A DNA stretch of 45,914 nt from an uncultured Hyphomicrobiaceae bacterium (lineage in GTDB: Bacteria > Pseudomonadota > Alphaproteobacteria > Rhizobiales > CALHAX01), in the NCBI GenBank assembly GCA_937931785.1, contig CALHAX010000003.1, forward strand, positions 1-45,914, given 5' to 3'. The first letter of the stretch is position 1. Each line of letters begins with the position of its first letter. Of the stretch, positions 16,326 to 25,126 are shown piece by piece. The notes beneath the pieces were generated by a model, which had not been told where the DNA came from, ran no database searches, and worked only from the letters and a program-made list of their open reading frames with translations. Position numbers and translations under genes: made by a program.

Positions 16326-17086
16326 CGGCGCAGCGTGTTCTGATCACCGGTGGTGCGTCGGGCATCGGGCATGCCATGGCAATGGTGTTCGAGTCGGCTG
16401 GTGCACAGGTCTGGGTGACGGATGTCGATGCTGATGCGTTGGCGACGTGCCCTGCGGACTGGGGCAAGGCGTGCCTCGATGTGACGGATGAAGCGGCGAT
16501 GGCGACGTTGTACGCGGATATCGAGAAAGACTGGGGTGGTCTTGACGTGTTGTGCGCCAACGCCGGTACGTCCGGACCGGCTGCGAACATCGAGGATATG
16601 GATCTTGCCGATTGGCGGCGGTGCGTTTCGGTGAGCCTGGACGGAGCGTTTCTTGCGGCGAAGTATGCGGCGCCGATGATGAAGCGGCAGAAGGCCGGCG
16701 TCATGCTGGTTACGTCGTCGACGGCGGGGTTCTTTGGGTATCCTCGCCGGTTACCGTATGCGGCGGCGAAGTGGGCATTGATCGGGCTCAAGGAAACGTT
16801 GGCGATGGAGCTTGGTCCGCATGGCATTCGTGTGAATGCACTATGTCCCGGCGCTGTCGAGGGGCCACGGATGGATGGCGTGATCGAGCGGGAATCTGCG
16901 GTGACCGGCAAGTCGCCGGAGCATATTCGCAAAGCCTATGCGTCCGGGACGTCCATGCAAACGTGGGTTACCGGCAATGACATTGCCGAGATGGCCGTGT
17001 TTCTGGCGTCGCCACAGGCACGTTTCGTCTCCGGCCAGACGATTGCCGTCGACGGCCATACCTACAATCCAGACCCAGCAGTCTGA
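16322..17086 (+). CDS. Short-chain dehydrogenase/reductase
   Basis: Classical SDR of 254 aa, NAD(P)-dependent. Cofactor loop TGGASGIG (residues 9-16), NAG at 80-82, and catalytic S133, Y146 and K150 are all present. It overlaps the carnitine dehydrogenase by 4 nt and is followed 12 nt later by the acyl-CoA dehydrogenase, so it belongs to the same operon. The acidic residues at the end of strand beta-2 (TDVDAD) favour NAD over NADP. A plausible role is oxidation of a carnitine-related hydroxy compound such as the D-isomer, but the sequence alone does not show this. Confidence 0.88.
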   Translation: MTAQRVLITGGASGIGHAMAMVFESAGAQVWVTDVDADALATCPADWGKACLDVTDEAAMATLYADIEKDWGGLDVLCANAGTSGPAANIEDMDLADWRRCVSVSLDGAFLAAKYAAPMMKRQKAGVMLVTSSTAGFFGYPRRLPYAAAKWALIGLKETLAMELGPHGIRVNALCPGAVEGPRMDGVIERESAVTGKSPEHIRKAYASGTSMQTWVTGNDIAEMAVFLASPQARFVSGQTIAVDGHTYNPDPAV

Positions 17087-17098
17087 GGAGATTATTCC

Positions 17099-18262
17099 AT
17101 GCACTTTGCCCTGACTGAAGAACAGCAGATGATCGTTGACACGACGCGGGCGTTTGTCGCGAACGAGCTCTATCCGCACGAAGACGAGATCGAGCGGACC
17201 GGAAAGTTGCGTCCCGAGTTACGGGATGAACTGAAGGCCAAGGCGATGGAGGCTGGGCTTTACGCGGCGAACATGCCGGAAGAGGTCGGCGGCGCTGGAC
17301 TCGATACATTGACGTGGATTCTTTACGAGAAAGAACTGGGGCGTGCGAACTATGCGTTACACTGGACCTGTGTCGGGCGACCGTCAAACATCCTCATGGC
17401 GTGCGAAGACGATCAGCGAGAGACCTATCTGTTGCCTGCAGTTCGTGGGGAGCGGGCTGATTGCCTGGCAATGACCGAGCCGGATTATGGGTCTGATTTA
17501 CGCGGCATGAAGACGTTTGCGAAGACTGATGGCGATGATTTCGTGATCAACGGAGTGAAACATTTTATCTCTCATGCAGAAGAGGCGGATTTTGTTGTTC
17601 TGTTCGCTGCGACGGGGGAGGAGGAAACGTCTCGTGGTCCGAAGAAACTGATCACAGCGTTTCTGGTTGATGTCGGACATCCGGGTTTTACCGTTCGTGA
17701 TGGTTACGCCAACGTCTCGCACCGGGGTTACAACAACTCCATTCTGGAATTCGATAATTGTCGTGTTCCGAAGACCGCAATTCTTGGAGAACTGCACAAG
17801 GGCTTCGATGTTGCGAACGAGTGGTTGGGTGCGACGCGTTTACAGGTGGCAGCCACATCGATCGCGCGGGCTGAGCGGGCACTGGAGCACGCTGTGCAAT
17901 GGGCGGTGGATCGCAAGCAGTTCGGACAGCAGATCGGAAAGTTTCAGGGTGTGTCCTTCAAGCTCGCTGATATGGCGATGGAGCTGAAGGCGGCAGAGCT
18001 GCTTACGCTGGAGGCTGCCTGGAAATTCGATCAGGGCACGGTTACGGATGGTGATATGGCGATGGCCAAACTCAAGGCGACGGAGATGCTGGCGATGGTC
18101 GCGGACGAGGCGATCCAGATTCACGGGGGTATGGGGTTGATGTCCGAGTTGCCGCTGGAACGGATCTGGCGGGATGCTCGTGTGGAACGAATCTGGGAAG
18201 GCACAAGCGAGATCCAGCGGCATATTATCTCCCGTGGGCTGTTGCGCCCCTTAGGTGGTTAA
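17099..18262 (+). CDS. Acyl-CoA dehydrogenase, likely gamma-butyrobetainyl-CoA dehydrogenase
   Basis: FAD-dependent acyl-CoA dehydrogenase of 387 aa. Family landmarks are the N-terminal LTEEQQMIVDTTRAFV, the central CLAMTEPDYGSDLRGM FAD/substrate block, RKQFGQQIGKFQG, and the C-terminal IWEGTSEIQ with the likely catalytic base region. Next to an acyl-CoA ligase and CaiD, it most likely introduces the double bond that turns gamma-butyrobetainyl-CoA into crotonobetainyl-CoA. That substrate is inferred from neighbours. It uses GAGGAG before ATG 17099, and its stop sits right at the start of the ligase gene. Confidence 0.88.
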   Translation: MHFALTEEQQMIVDTTRAFVANELYPHEDEIERTGKLRPELRDELKAKAMEAGLYAANMPEEVGGAGLDTLTWILYEKELGRANYALHWTCVGRPSNILMACEDDQRETYLLPAVRGERADCLAMTEPDYGSDLRGMKTFAKTDGDDFVINGVKHFISHAEEADFVVLFAATGEEETSRGPKKLITAFLVDVGHPGFTVRDGYANVSHRGYNNSILEFDNCRVPKTAILGELHKGFDVANEWLGATRLQVAATSIARAERALEHAVQWAVDRKQFGQQIGKFQGVSFKLADMAMELKAAELLTLEAAWKFDQGTVTDGDMAMAKLKATEMLAMVADEAIQIHGGMGLMSELPLERIWRDARVERIWEGTSEIQRHIISRGLLRPLGG

Positions 18263-18263
18263 G

Positions 18264-20324
18264 GTGACCTACGATCTCTCTCGCCTCTTGCGACCGAAAT
18301 CTATCGCGGTGCTGGGTGGATACTGGGCGGAGCGGGTTGTCGAACAGTGCACGAAGATGGGATTTTCTGGCGAGGTCTGGCCGGTGTCGCCGTCGCGGGA
18401 TGTGCTAGCTGGCGTGCGCTGTGTGCCAACAGTTGAAGACCTGCCATCCGCGCCGGACGCTGCGTTTATCGCGGTGAACCGACATGCGGCGCTTGATACA
18501 ATTGGCAAGCTGCAGGCGATGGGTGGGGGAGGCGGTGTCTGTTTTGCCTCCGGGTTTTCAGAAGTCGGGGAAGAAGGCGTCGCGCTTCAGAAGCAGTTCG
18601 TTGAAATTGCTGGTGAGATGCCGGTACTTGGGCCCAACTGCTACGGTCTGATAAACTATCTTGACGGGGCATTGCTCTGGCCGGACCAGCATGGTGGCAA
18701 ACGGCTTGATCCTGCAACAGGGCGCGGCGTGGCGCTGCTTTCGCAATCTGGCAACATCGGTCTTAATCTGACGATGAACCGGCGCGGTGTTCCCATCGCC
18801 TACATGGGAGCGCTTGGCAATCAGGCGCAAACCGGGTTGGCGGAGCTGACGGCAGCACTGGCGCAAGATGCGCGTGTATCAGCGATTGGTATTTATCTCG
18901 AAGGTCTAACGGATGCGCCGGCATTTGCGGACGCGGTTTCTGTGGCGCATGATCATGGCGTGCCAGTTGCGGTGCTGAAGGCTGGTCGGTCTGCAAAGGG
19001 TGCGGAACTTGCGCTCAGTCATACGGGGTCGCTGGCCGGATCCGATATGGTGATGGATGCTTTCTTTGAGCGGATTGGAGCCATCTCTGTTCCCTCGATC
19101 ACGACGTTGCTGGAAGCCATGAAAATCCTTCATGTCTACGGTCGTTTACCTGGAAAGACCATGATCTCGATGAGTTGTTCTGGTGGTGAGGCGCTCATGA
19201 TCTCCGACATAGCAGAACACACCCATCTTGATTTTCGTGCATTGTCGACAGAAGAAAAATCACGAATAAAGTCGACGACGCATGATCTTGTTACGGTCGA
19301 TAATCCGTTTGATTACCATACGTTTGATTGGGGCAAATGGGATAGGGCCGGTAAGACGTACAAGGAAGTGCTGTCGTGCGACTTCGATATGACTGCGCTT
19401 GTGCTGGATTTTCCGCGTGATGATCGATGCGACCCGGAAGACTGGATCAATGCGGCGGAAGCACTGCGGAAGGCTCAAGTCGTGACTAACGCACGTGCTG
19501 CTATCATTGCCAGCATGCCGGATTTGTTGCCCGAAGCTCTCGCCGATAAGCTTGTGGTGGATGGTATTGTTCCACTTCTGGGTCTGGAAGATGCGCTGCA
19601 TGCGATCGATGCCTGCTCGACGCCGGTGCCAACCGAACCTGCTCCGACATTTCCTTCGCAAAGTCCCAGCACGACGGGTTCTGTTAAAAATCTCACGGAA
19701 TGGGATGCCAAACGCAAGCTCGCTGGTCATGGATTGATTGTGCCTGATGGTGCGTTATGCCAATCTTCGGCGGACGTATTGGCTGCCTTTAGCCATATCG
19801 GTGAGCCGGTTGTGGCAAAAGCCGTTGGACGTGACCTGTTGCACAAGACCGAGCTCGGTGCCGTCAGATTGAACCTGGCGAACGCCGAGGCCGTCATTGA
19901 GGCTTACGACATACTGGCGCCGATGGGTGAGGCCGTGTTGGTGGAGGCCATGGCGGCGAGGCCCGTCGCGGAACTCATCGTTGGTGTCCGGCGTGACCCG
20001 ATCGTTGGGCTTTATATGCTGTTGGGTTCCGGTGGAATTGCTGCTGAACTGGTGCGCGATACAAAGGTATTGCTCTTGCCTGTTTCAGAAGATGCTGTGC
20101 GCCGTGCGTTATCGGGATTGCAACTCGCGCCGTTGTTGACCGGCTTCCGCGGGCGGGCCAAAGGCGATCTGGATGCTGTCATACGAGCTGTGATGGCCGT
20201 TCAGGCTTGCGTGCTTTCGATGACTGATGAACTTGAAGAGCTTGAAATCAATCCACTGCTTGTCCACGCTGAGGGACAGGGTGCGACAGCGGTTGATGCG
20301 TTGATACGCGTGAGGGAGCGATAG
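18264..20324 (+). CDS. ADP-forming-type acyl-CoA ligase (acetate-CoA ligase family), likely betaine-CoA ligase
   Basis: Two-part enzyme of about 686 aa: an N-terminal CoA-binding/succinyl-CoA-ligase-like region (about 5-450) with SIAVLGGYW and the phosphohistidine-type motif LSHTGSLAGS, and a C-terminal ATP-grasp part (about 480-686) with VVAKAVGRDLLHKTELGAV. Such enzymes form acyl-CoA from an acid, CoA and ATP, giving ADP. In this operon the expected substrates are gamma-butyrobetaine, crotonobetaine or carnitine, in place of an AMP-forming CaiC. GTG 18264 is preferred because TAGGTGG lies 6 nt before it; GTG 18255 overlaps the preceding gene and lacks a site. Followed 2 nt later by caiD. 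Confidence 0.88.
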   Translation: MTYDLSRLLRPKSIAVLGGYWAERVVEQCTKMGFSGEVWPVSPSRDVLAGVRCVPTVEDLPSAPDAAFIAVNRHAALDTIGKLQAMGGGGGVCFASGFSEVGEEGVALQKQFVEIAGEMPVLGPNCYGLINYLDGALLWPDQHGGKRLDPATGRGVALLSQSGNIGLNLTMNRRGVPIAYMGALGNQAQTGLAELTAALAQDARVSAIGIYLEGLTDAPAFADAVSVAHDHGVPVAVLKAGRSAKGAELALSHTGSLAGSDMVMDAFFERIGAISVPSITTLLEAMKILHVYGRLPGKTMISMSCSGGEALMISDIAEHTHLDFRALSTEEKSRIKSTTHDLVTVDNPFDYHTFDWGKWDRAGKTYKEVLSCDFDMTALVLDFPRDDRCDPEDWINAAEALRKAQVVTNARAAIIASMPDLLPEALADKLVVDGIVPLLGLEDALHAIDACSTPVPTEPAPTFPSQSPSTTGSVKNLTEWDAKRKLAGHGLIVPDGALCQSSADVLAAFSHIGEPVVAKAVGRDLLHKTELGAVRLNLANAEAVIEAYDILAPMGEAVLVEAMAARPVAELIVGVRRDPIVGLYMLLGSGGIAAELVRDTKVLLLPVSEDAVRRALSGLQLAPLLTGFRGRAKGDLDAVIRAVMAVQACVLSMTDELEELEINPLLVHAEGQGATAVDALIRVRER

Positions 20325-20326
20325 AT

Positions 20327-21112
20327 ATGAGCGACACACCATTTCACATTGAGCGCCGCGGAGCTGTGTATGAGTTCACGCTTGATCGACCGAAAGCCAA
20401 TGCGATCGATGCGGCAACAAGCAAGATGATGGGGGACGCGTTTGCCGAATTCCGTGATGATCCGGAGATGCGCGTTGCGATCATCACTGGCGCAGGAGAA
20501 AAATTCTTCTGCCCGGGGTGGGATTTGAAAGCTGCTGCTGACGGAGAAGAGGCCGATAGTGATTATGGCGTTGGTGGTTTTGGGGGGCTGCAGGAGCTTC
20601 CAAACCTGAACAAACCTGTAATCGCTGCCGTGAACGGAATTTGTTGTGGTGGCGGGTTCGAGTGGGCGCTTTCAGCCGACATTATCCTGGCGTCTGAGAC
20701 AGCATCGTTCGCGTTGCCGGAAATTCGTTCGGGTACGATTGCAGATGCTGCGACAGCGAAACTGCCGAAGCGGATTCCCTATCATGTTGCGATGGAGTTA
20801 CTGCTGACCGGTCGCTGGTTCGAGCCTGAGGAAGCGCATCGGTTGGGACTTGTGAACGAGATCGTGCCAGCGGGTGAACTCATGGCGAGGGCGCGGGAAC
20901 TTGCCGACCTTTTGGCGAGTGGGCCTCCTCTCGTTTACGCGGCGATCAAAGAAGTGGCGCGCGCTGCTGAGACAATGAGTTTTCAGGAGACGATGGACGG
21001 GATGAATAACCGCACGTTTCCAACCATTGCGACGCTTTATGCGAGTGAAGATCAATTGGAGGGTGCGCGGGCGTTCGCTGAAAAACGCGATCCGGTGTGG
21101 CAGGGGAAGTAG
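20327..21112 (+). CDS. caiD: Crotonobetainyl-CoA hydratase CaiD
   Basis: Crotonase-fold enzyme that hydrates crotonobetainyl-CoA to L-carnitinyl-CoA. It is 261 aa, the same length as E. coli CaiD, which it resembles closely from LDRPKANAIDA through RVAIITGAGEKFF, GWDLKAAA and NKPVIAAVNG to the C-terminal AFAEKRDPVW. Catalytic acids E112 (GGGFEWALSAD) and E132 (ALPEIRSG) correspond to E. coli E111 and E131. It is last in the plus-strand operon 14838-21112. The ATG has GGGAGCGA upstream. With the ligase and dehydrogenase it closes a route from gamma-butyrobetaine to carnitine. Confidence 0.93.
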   Translation: MSDTPFHIERRGAVYEFTLDRPKANAIDAATSKMMGDAFAEFRDDPEMRVAIITGAGEKFFCPGWDLKAAADGEEADSDYGVGGFGGLQELPNLNKPVIAAVNGICCGGGFEWALSADIILASETASFALPEIRSGTIADAATAKLPKRIPYHVAMELLLTGRWFEPEEAHRLGLVNEIVPAGELMARARELADLLASGPPLVYAAIKEVARAAETMSFQETMDGMNNRTFPTIATLYASEDQLEGARAFAEKRDPVWQGK

Positions 21113-21304
21113 TGGCGGATGGTTGTTTTCTGATAGCGAACGTGGTCGACTTTTGTTTGTAATTTTCAGAGTGAACCTGGAAAGGACATTTAAATTGCAA
21201 TTGTATCTGTTGGGGATAACCTGGTGGGTGATCTGCTTCAGTGTTGCACTGGCCTCTGGGTCCACCTCCATAAAAAAGGGGATACATTGACACAGAGGTG
21301 AGCC

Positions 21305-22342
21305 GTGACCAAAGAAAATAGGTCCCTAAGCCCTTCAGAAGCTGCACAGAAGCTTGGCGTCTCAGTTAAGGCGCTACGGCTATACGAGCAGCGTGCTCTA
21401 ATCTCGCCAACGCGAACAGAGGCGGGCTGGAGGATCTACAGACCAGAAGACCTGGCGACTGCCAAACAGGTCGTGTCGCTTCGGAAATTGGGACTGAGCC
21501 TCGCCCAAGTCGGGCAAGTTCTGAGTGGCGATCTCAAGAGCTTTGCCGAAGCCTTATCGGCGCACGAGCGTGATTTGGTAAATAAGGTCGTGGATTTACA
21601 GGCAATGGCGGCACGAGTACGCGACTTGCGAACCAGAGTGTTGGACGGTGAGTTTCAAGGCACTGATGACTTGGCAACGCTGCTGCCCTCTGCTCCTACG
21701 ATTGTCGCCAGCTTTGAACTCCCATGGCCATGGGATGGTGAAACCTTTGACGTTCGGCCTCCTGGATCACTCAATTTCATCATTGGTCCGCTTGCGAGTG
21801 GTAAGACGAGATTTGCAAAGCGGTTGGCAGAAGCGCTTCCAGACGGTGATTTTCTAGGAATAGACCGCCTTGGAAATTGTTGTGCCGATGCCTATGCCAA
21901 ATTGACCTATGACAAAGACCTGCGAGTACGTGTCGATAAGGCGCTCAACTGGCTGGTCGGTGAAGGAGCAGAAGCCAATGATGCCATTATTGCTTTGCTT
22001 GTTGCCTTGGAAGCCGATAGGCGAACGATACTCGTCATCGATTACATCGAGCAAGATTTAACGACTTCCACTCAGGAGGCTTTTGGTTCTTATCTCCGCA
22101 TGAGCAGCAGCGACAAGCGTCCTTTGTTCGTGATGACCCGGTCGACTGCAATCCTCGATTTGGAACAAATGGGGCCAGACGAGCGCATCATTCTGTGCCC
22201 ACCCAATCAAAACTTACCGATGTATGTCGAGCCCTACGATGGTGCGCCAGGATACGAAACCGTAAATCTTTGCCTCGCCACACCTGAAGCTCGCAAACGG
22301 ATGGAGGGGGTCGTAGCCGTTCGTCAAACTGCAATTGGCTGA
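21305..22342 (+). CDS. MerR-family regulator fused to a P-loop NTPase-like domain
   Basis: Protein of 345 aa. Residues about 8-76 are a MerR winged helix (SPSEAAQKLGVSVKALRLYEQ...GWRIYRPEDLA) followed by a dimerisation helix to about 115. Instead of a small effector domain, residues about 130-345 form an ATPase-like module: Walker A GPLASGKT (161-168), a Walker B-like strand TILVIDYIEQ (241-250), and a later FVMTRS strand. No ABC signature is visible. GTG start with AGAGGTGA upstream. It lies 192 bp after caiD in the same direction, with its own probable promoter. It may regulate the carnitine operon or the convergent cluster; the target is unknown. Confidence 0.85.
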   Translation: MTKENRSLSPSEAAQKLGVSVKALRLYEQRALISPTRTEAGWRIYRPEDLATAKQVVSLRKLGLSLAQVGQVLSGDLKSFAEALSAHERDLVNKVVDLQAMAARVRDLRTRVLDGEFQGTDDLATLLPSAPTIVASFELPWPWDGETFDVRPPGSLNFIIGPLASGKTRFAKRLAEALPDGDFLGIDRLGNCCADAYAKLTYDKDLRVRVDKALNWLVGEGAEANDAIIALLVALEADRRTILVIDYIEQDLTTSTQEAFGSYLRMSSSDKRPLFVMTRSTAILDLEQMGPDERIILCPPNQNLPMYVEPYDGAPGYETVNLCLATPEARKRMEGVVAVRQTAIG

Positions 22343-22426
22343 GACTATCTTCAGGTTAACTTGTCACTTGTTCATGTTGATACAAACGCTTCCGGTTATC
22401 TGCGAGAAGCAGTCGTGAGGCGTGAT

Positions 22427-22918
22427 TTACGACGCTCTGCGCACGGCGTAGTAACGCCCGGCCTGGATGCCGTCAGCCAGGGGCAGGGGCTCGCAGCCGG
22501 GGATGGTAATGCCCAAGTCACTGAGAACGATGGCGCCGGGGCTGAGGGCGGGACCGATCTGAGTGTTGAGCATTTCTGTCATGCGTGCACAGTGATCGGC
22601 TTCTGGCCCGCCAATATCGGCGTGAACCAATGCAACGTTGCCTGCATGCGCTTCGACGGCGCTGCCCAGAGTTTCGAGTAATTCTCCGAAGTAGAGGTGA
22701 TCATCGTCCGGTATGCAGGTTGGATGTGCCGCGATCTTGCGTTCGAAGACGAAGATTTCGCGATCTGCCATGGTTTCACGGAGATGGTCGTAGGTGCGAC
22801 CGTTGCCGAGACCCAGTTCGAAGACAACACCGGGGACGTTGGTGAGTTCGTCGCGGGCGAGGTCGAGCATTGCGCGTTGCGCTTGCAGGCGGCGGATCAT
22901 GGAATCAAGGCGTGACAC
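22427..22918 (-). CDS. Small class I SAM-dependent methyltransferase-like protein (paralogue of 33415-33906)
   Basis: Protein of 163 aa resembling the short Methyltransf_17-type family. The SAM-binding loop is VVFELGLGNGRTYDHLRE (about residues 31-48), followed by a strand with acidic end (EIFVFERK) and a VALVHADIGG block. GTG start with GGAGC upstream. It is the last gene of the minus-strand ABC/glycosyltransferase run, 31 nt after the OppC-type permease. It aligns without gaps to the protein at 33415-33906, with roughly half the residues identical by eye. Substrate unknown; a small glycan or peptide made or imported by the cluster is a reasonable hypothesis. Confidence 0.82.
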   Translation of the reverse strand: MSRLDSMIRRLQAQRAMLDLARDELTNVPGVVFELGLGNGRTYDHLRETMADREIFVFERKIAAHPTCIPDDDHLYFGELLETLGSAVEAHAGNVALVHADIGGPEADHCARMTEMLNTQIGPALSPGAIVLSDLGITIPGCEPLPLADGIQAGRYYAVRRAS

Positions 22919-22949
22919 GCGTTGGTGCTCCGTTCAGGTAAGAGAAAAA

Positions 22950-24119
22950 TCAGCGATAGGGATCGGCTGCATCGCGCAGACCGTCACCCAGGAAGTTGAA
23001 CGCAAGAACCACAATGATGACCGGGACCATCGGAATCATCAACCATGGAAAGAGCGCGACGGCATTGATGTTTTGAGCTTCTGCAAGCAATACGCCCCAA
23101 CTTGTGACGGGGGGGCGCAAACCAAGGCCGAGGAAACTCAAGGCCGTTTCTCCAAGGATCATGGAAGGAATGGAGAGCGTGGCAGACGCGATCAGGTGGC
23201 TCATGAAATTTGGTAGCAAGTGGCGACCAATGATATGTTTCGGCGGTGCGCCCATCAAACGGGCTGCGACAGCAAAGTCTTCTTCACGCAAAGCCAGCAG
23301 CTTGGAGCGAACGGCACGCGCCAAACCTGGCCAGTCCAGCAGTCCGAGAATCACGGTGATGCCGAAATAGACAAGGATTGGACTCCAGTTTGCAGGGAGT
23401 GCGGCCGAGAGTGCCATCCAGAGAGGGAGTTCCGGGAGTGATCGCAGAATCTCGATGACACGTTGGACAGACTTGTCGACCCAACCCCCGAAGTATCCTG
23501 CGGCCCCACCGATCGAGATGCCCAGCAGGAAACTGATCGTTATGCCGATCAATCCAACAGTCAATGAGATGCGAGTACCGTAAAGAACACGCGAAAGCAT
23601 GTCGCGACCGAGACTGTCAGACCCGAGCAAGTACATCGTCGATTTCTCTGGTGGGCATATGATATGGAAACTACCTTTGATCAGGCCCCAAAACCTGTAT
23701 TTGTCACCCCAGCAGAAAAACCGGATTTGCGATGGTTTGGTTGTGTCGGGCGTGAAAACGCGCGTCATGGTTTCGAGATTGCGTGTCACCTTGTAGGGAT
23801 AGACGAAGGGACCATAAAAACTTCCCTCATGGAACAGATGAACTGCTTGAGGCGGCGCGTATTTGAAACGTACGTTTTTTGTTTCGAGGCCGTAGGGTGC
23901 AACGACCTCGACCAGCGCGGCCACGAGGTAGAAAACAAGCAGGATCGCACCTGCCCAGACGGCAATACGGTGTTTCTTGAAGCGCCACCACATCATCTTC
24001 CACTGGGACGCCATGTAGTAGCGTTCCTGCTCTGGCGTCAGTGCGTCTTCGTCATCAAAGACGAAGGGCTTCTCTGACACCCGATGCGGCAATCGATCTG
24101 GATCAGTTGGATGCGTCAT
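22950..24119 (-). CDS. ABC transporter permease, OppC type
   Basis: Inner-membrane subunit of a family 5 (oligopeptide/oligosaccharide type) importer, 389 aa. A cytoplasmic N-terminus (about 1-45) precedes TM1 (WAGAILLVFYLVAALVEVV). A long extracytoplasmic insert (about 75-160) follows, then LLGSDSLGRDMLSRVLYGTRISLTVG and the EAA-loop that contacts the ATPase (VRSKLLALREEDFAVAARLMGA). The insert is longer than in standard dipeptide permeases and matches a subgroup common in alphaproteobacteria. The start overlaps the OppB-type gene by 4 nt (ATGA). Confidence 0.92.
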   Translation of the reverse strand: MTHPTDPDRLPHRVSEKPFVFDDEDALTPEQERYYMASQWKMMWWRFKKHRIAVWAGAILLVFYLVAALVEVVAPYGLETKNVRFKYAPPQAVHLFHEGSFYGPFVYPYKVTRNLETMTRVFTPDTTKPSQIRFFCWGDKYRFWGLIKGSFHIICPPEKSTMYLLGSDSLGRDMLSRVLYGTRISLTVGLIGITISFLLGISIGGAAGYFGGWVDKSVQRVIEILRSLPELPLWMALSAALPANWSPILVYFGITVILGLLDWPGLARAVRSKLLALREEDFAVAARLMGAPPKHIIGRHLLPNFMSHLIASATLSIPSMILGETALSFLGLGLRPPVTSWGVLLAEAQNINAVALFPWLMIPMVPVIIVVLAFNFLGDGLRDAADPYR

Positions 24120-25114
24120 TGACCGACCGTTCCTTCGAGGCGAATGCGCGGATCGAGGATTGCAAGAAGGATATCCGAAAGAAACATGCCAACAACGACA
24201 AGCAAAGCAAGGAACATCAGAAACGAGCCTGCGAGATACATGTCCTGACTTTGTAACGCATCAAGCAGCATCGGACCGGTGGTGGGGAGTGACATCACGA
24301 AAGATACAATGACGGAGCCTGAAATAATCTGTGGCAAAAGGCTTCCGATGTCTGCAATGAACGGATTGAGGGCCATACGGAGAGGATATTTACGTAGAAG
24401 CCTGCCTTCGGGAAGTCCTTTAGCCCGTCCAGTATCAACGTATTGCTTCTGAAGTTCGTCGAGCAGGTTGGCGCGCAGCCGGCGGATCATGCCTGCCGTG
24501 CCGCTGGTTCCAATGACCAGCACCGGAACCCAAAGATGGGCGAGGACTGATCCGAACTTTGCAAACGACCAGGGCTGGTTCTGGTAGATCGGGTCCATTA
24601 GTCCGCCGATGGATGTGCCGAACCAGACATTTGCGAAGTACATCAAGATGAGTGCGAGGAGAAAATTCGGAGTTGCGAGCCCGAGCAAGCCGAGAAAGGT
24701 GATGCCGTGATCGTTCCAGCTGTACTGGTGCGTTGCTGAATAGGCGCCAATCGGAAATGAGACGGCGTAGATGAAAATGACGGTTGCAACGTTCAGAACC
24801 ATTGTGAAGAACAAGCGGTCGCCGACAACGTCAGCTACCGGCAGATTGTGCTCAAACGAATATCCCAGGTCGCCGTGTACCAAACCCCAAACCCACGTTG
24901 CATACTGGTAGATGAAAGGTTGATTCAAACCGTATTCTTCGCGCAGGAATTCGGCACGTTTGGCATCAATCGCGGTTCCTTGTGCGATCATTTCCTCGAT
25001 TTGCGTTGTGACATAATCTCCTGGTGGAAGCTGGATAATTACGAACACGAGGAAGCTGATCGCGAGAAGCGTCAGTGCCATCGTAACCAGTCGCCGTATC
25101 ATATAGGCAAACAT
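24116..25114 (-). CDS. ABC transporter permease, OppB type
   Basis: Partner permease of 332 aa. TM1 is in MIRRLVTMALTLLAISFLVFVIIQLPPGDYV, the family-typical N-terminal segment, followed by LREEYGLNQPFIYQYATWVWGLVHGDLGYSFEHNLPV. The coupling loop RLRANLLDELQKQYVDTGRAKGLPEGRLLRKYPL is present. It starts 12 nt after the solute-binding protein stop and overlaps the OppC-type gene, so the four transporter genes are translated together. Specificity is set by the binding protein, discussed there. Confidence 0.93.
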   Translation of the reverse strand: MFAYMIRRLVTMALTLLAISFLVFVIIQLPPGDYVTTQIEEMIAQGTAIDAKRAEFLREEYGLNQPFIYQYATWVWGLVHGDLGYSFEHNLPVADVVGDRLFFTMVLNVATVIFIYAVSFPIGAYSATHQYSWNDHGITFLGLLGLATPNFLLALILMYFANVWFGTSIGGLMDPIYQNQPWSFAKFGSVLAHLWVPVLVIGTSGTAGMIRRLRANLLDELQKQYVDTGRAKGLPEGRLLRKYPLRMALNPFIADIGSLLPQIISGSVIVSFVMSLPTTGPMLLDALQSQDMYLAGSFLMFLALLVVVGMFLSDILLAILDPRIRLEGTVGQ

Positions 25115-25126
25115 CAGCCTGTGATC

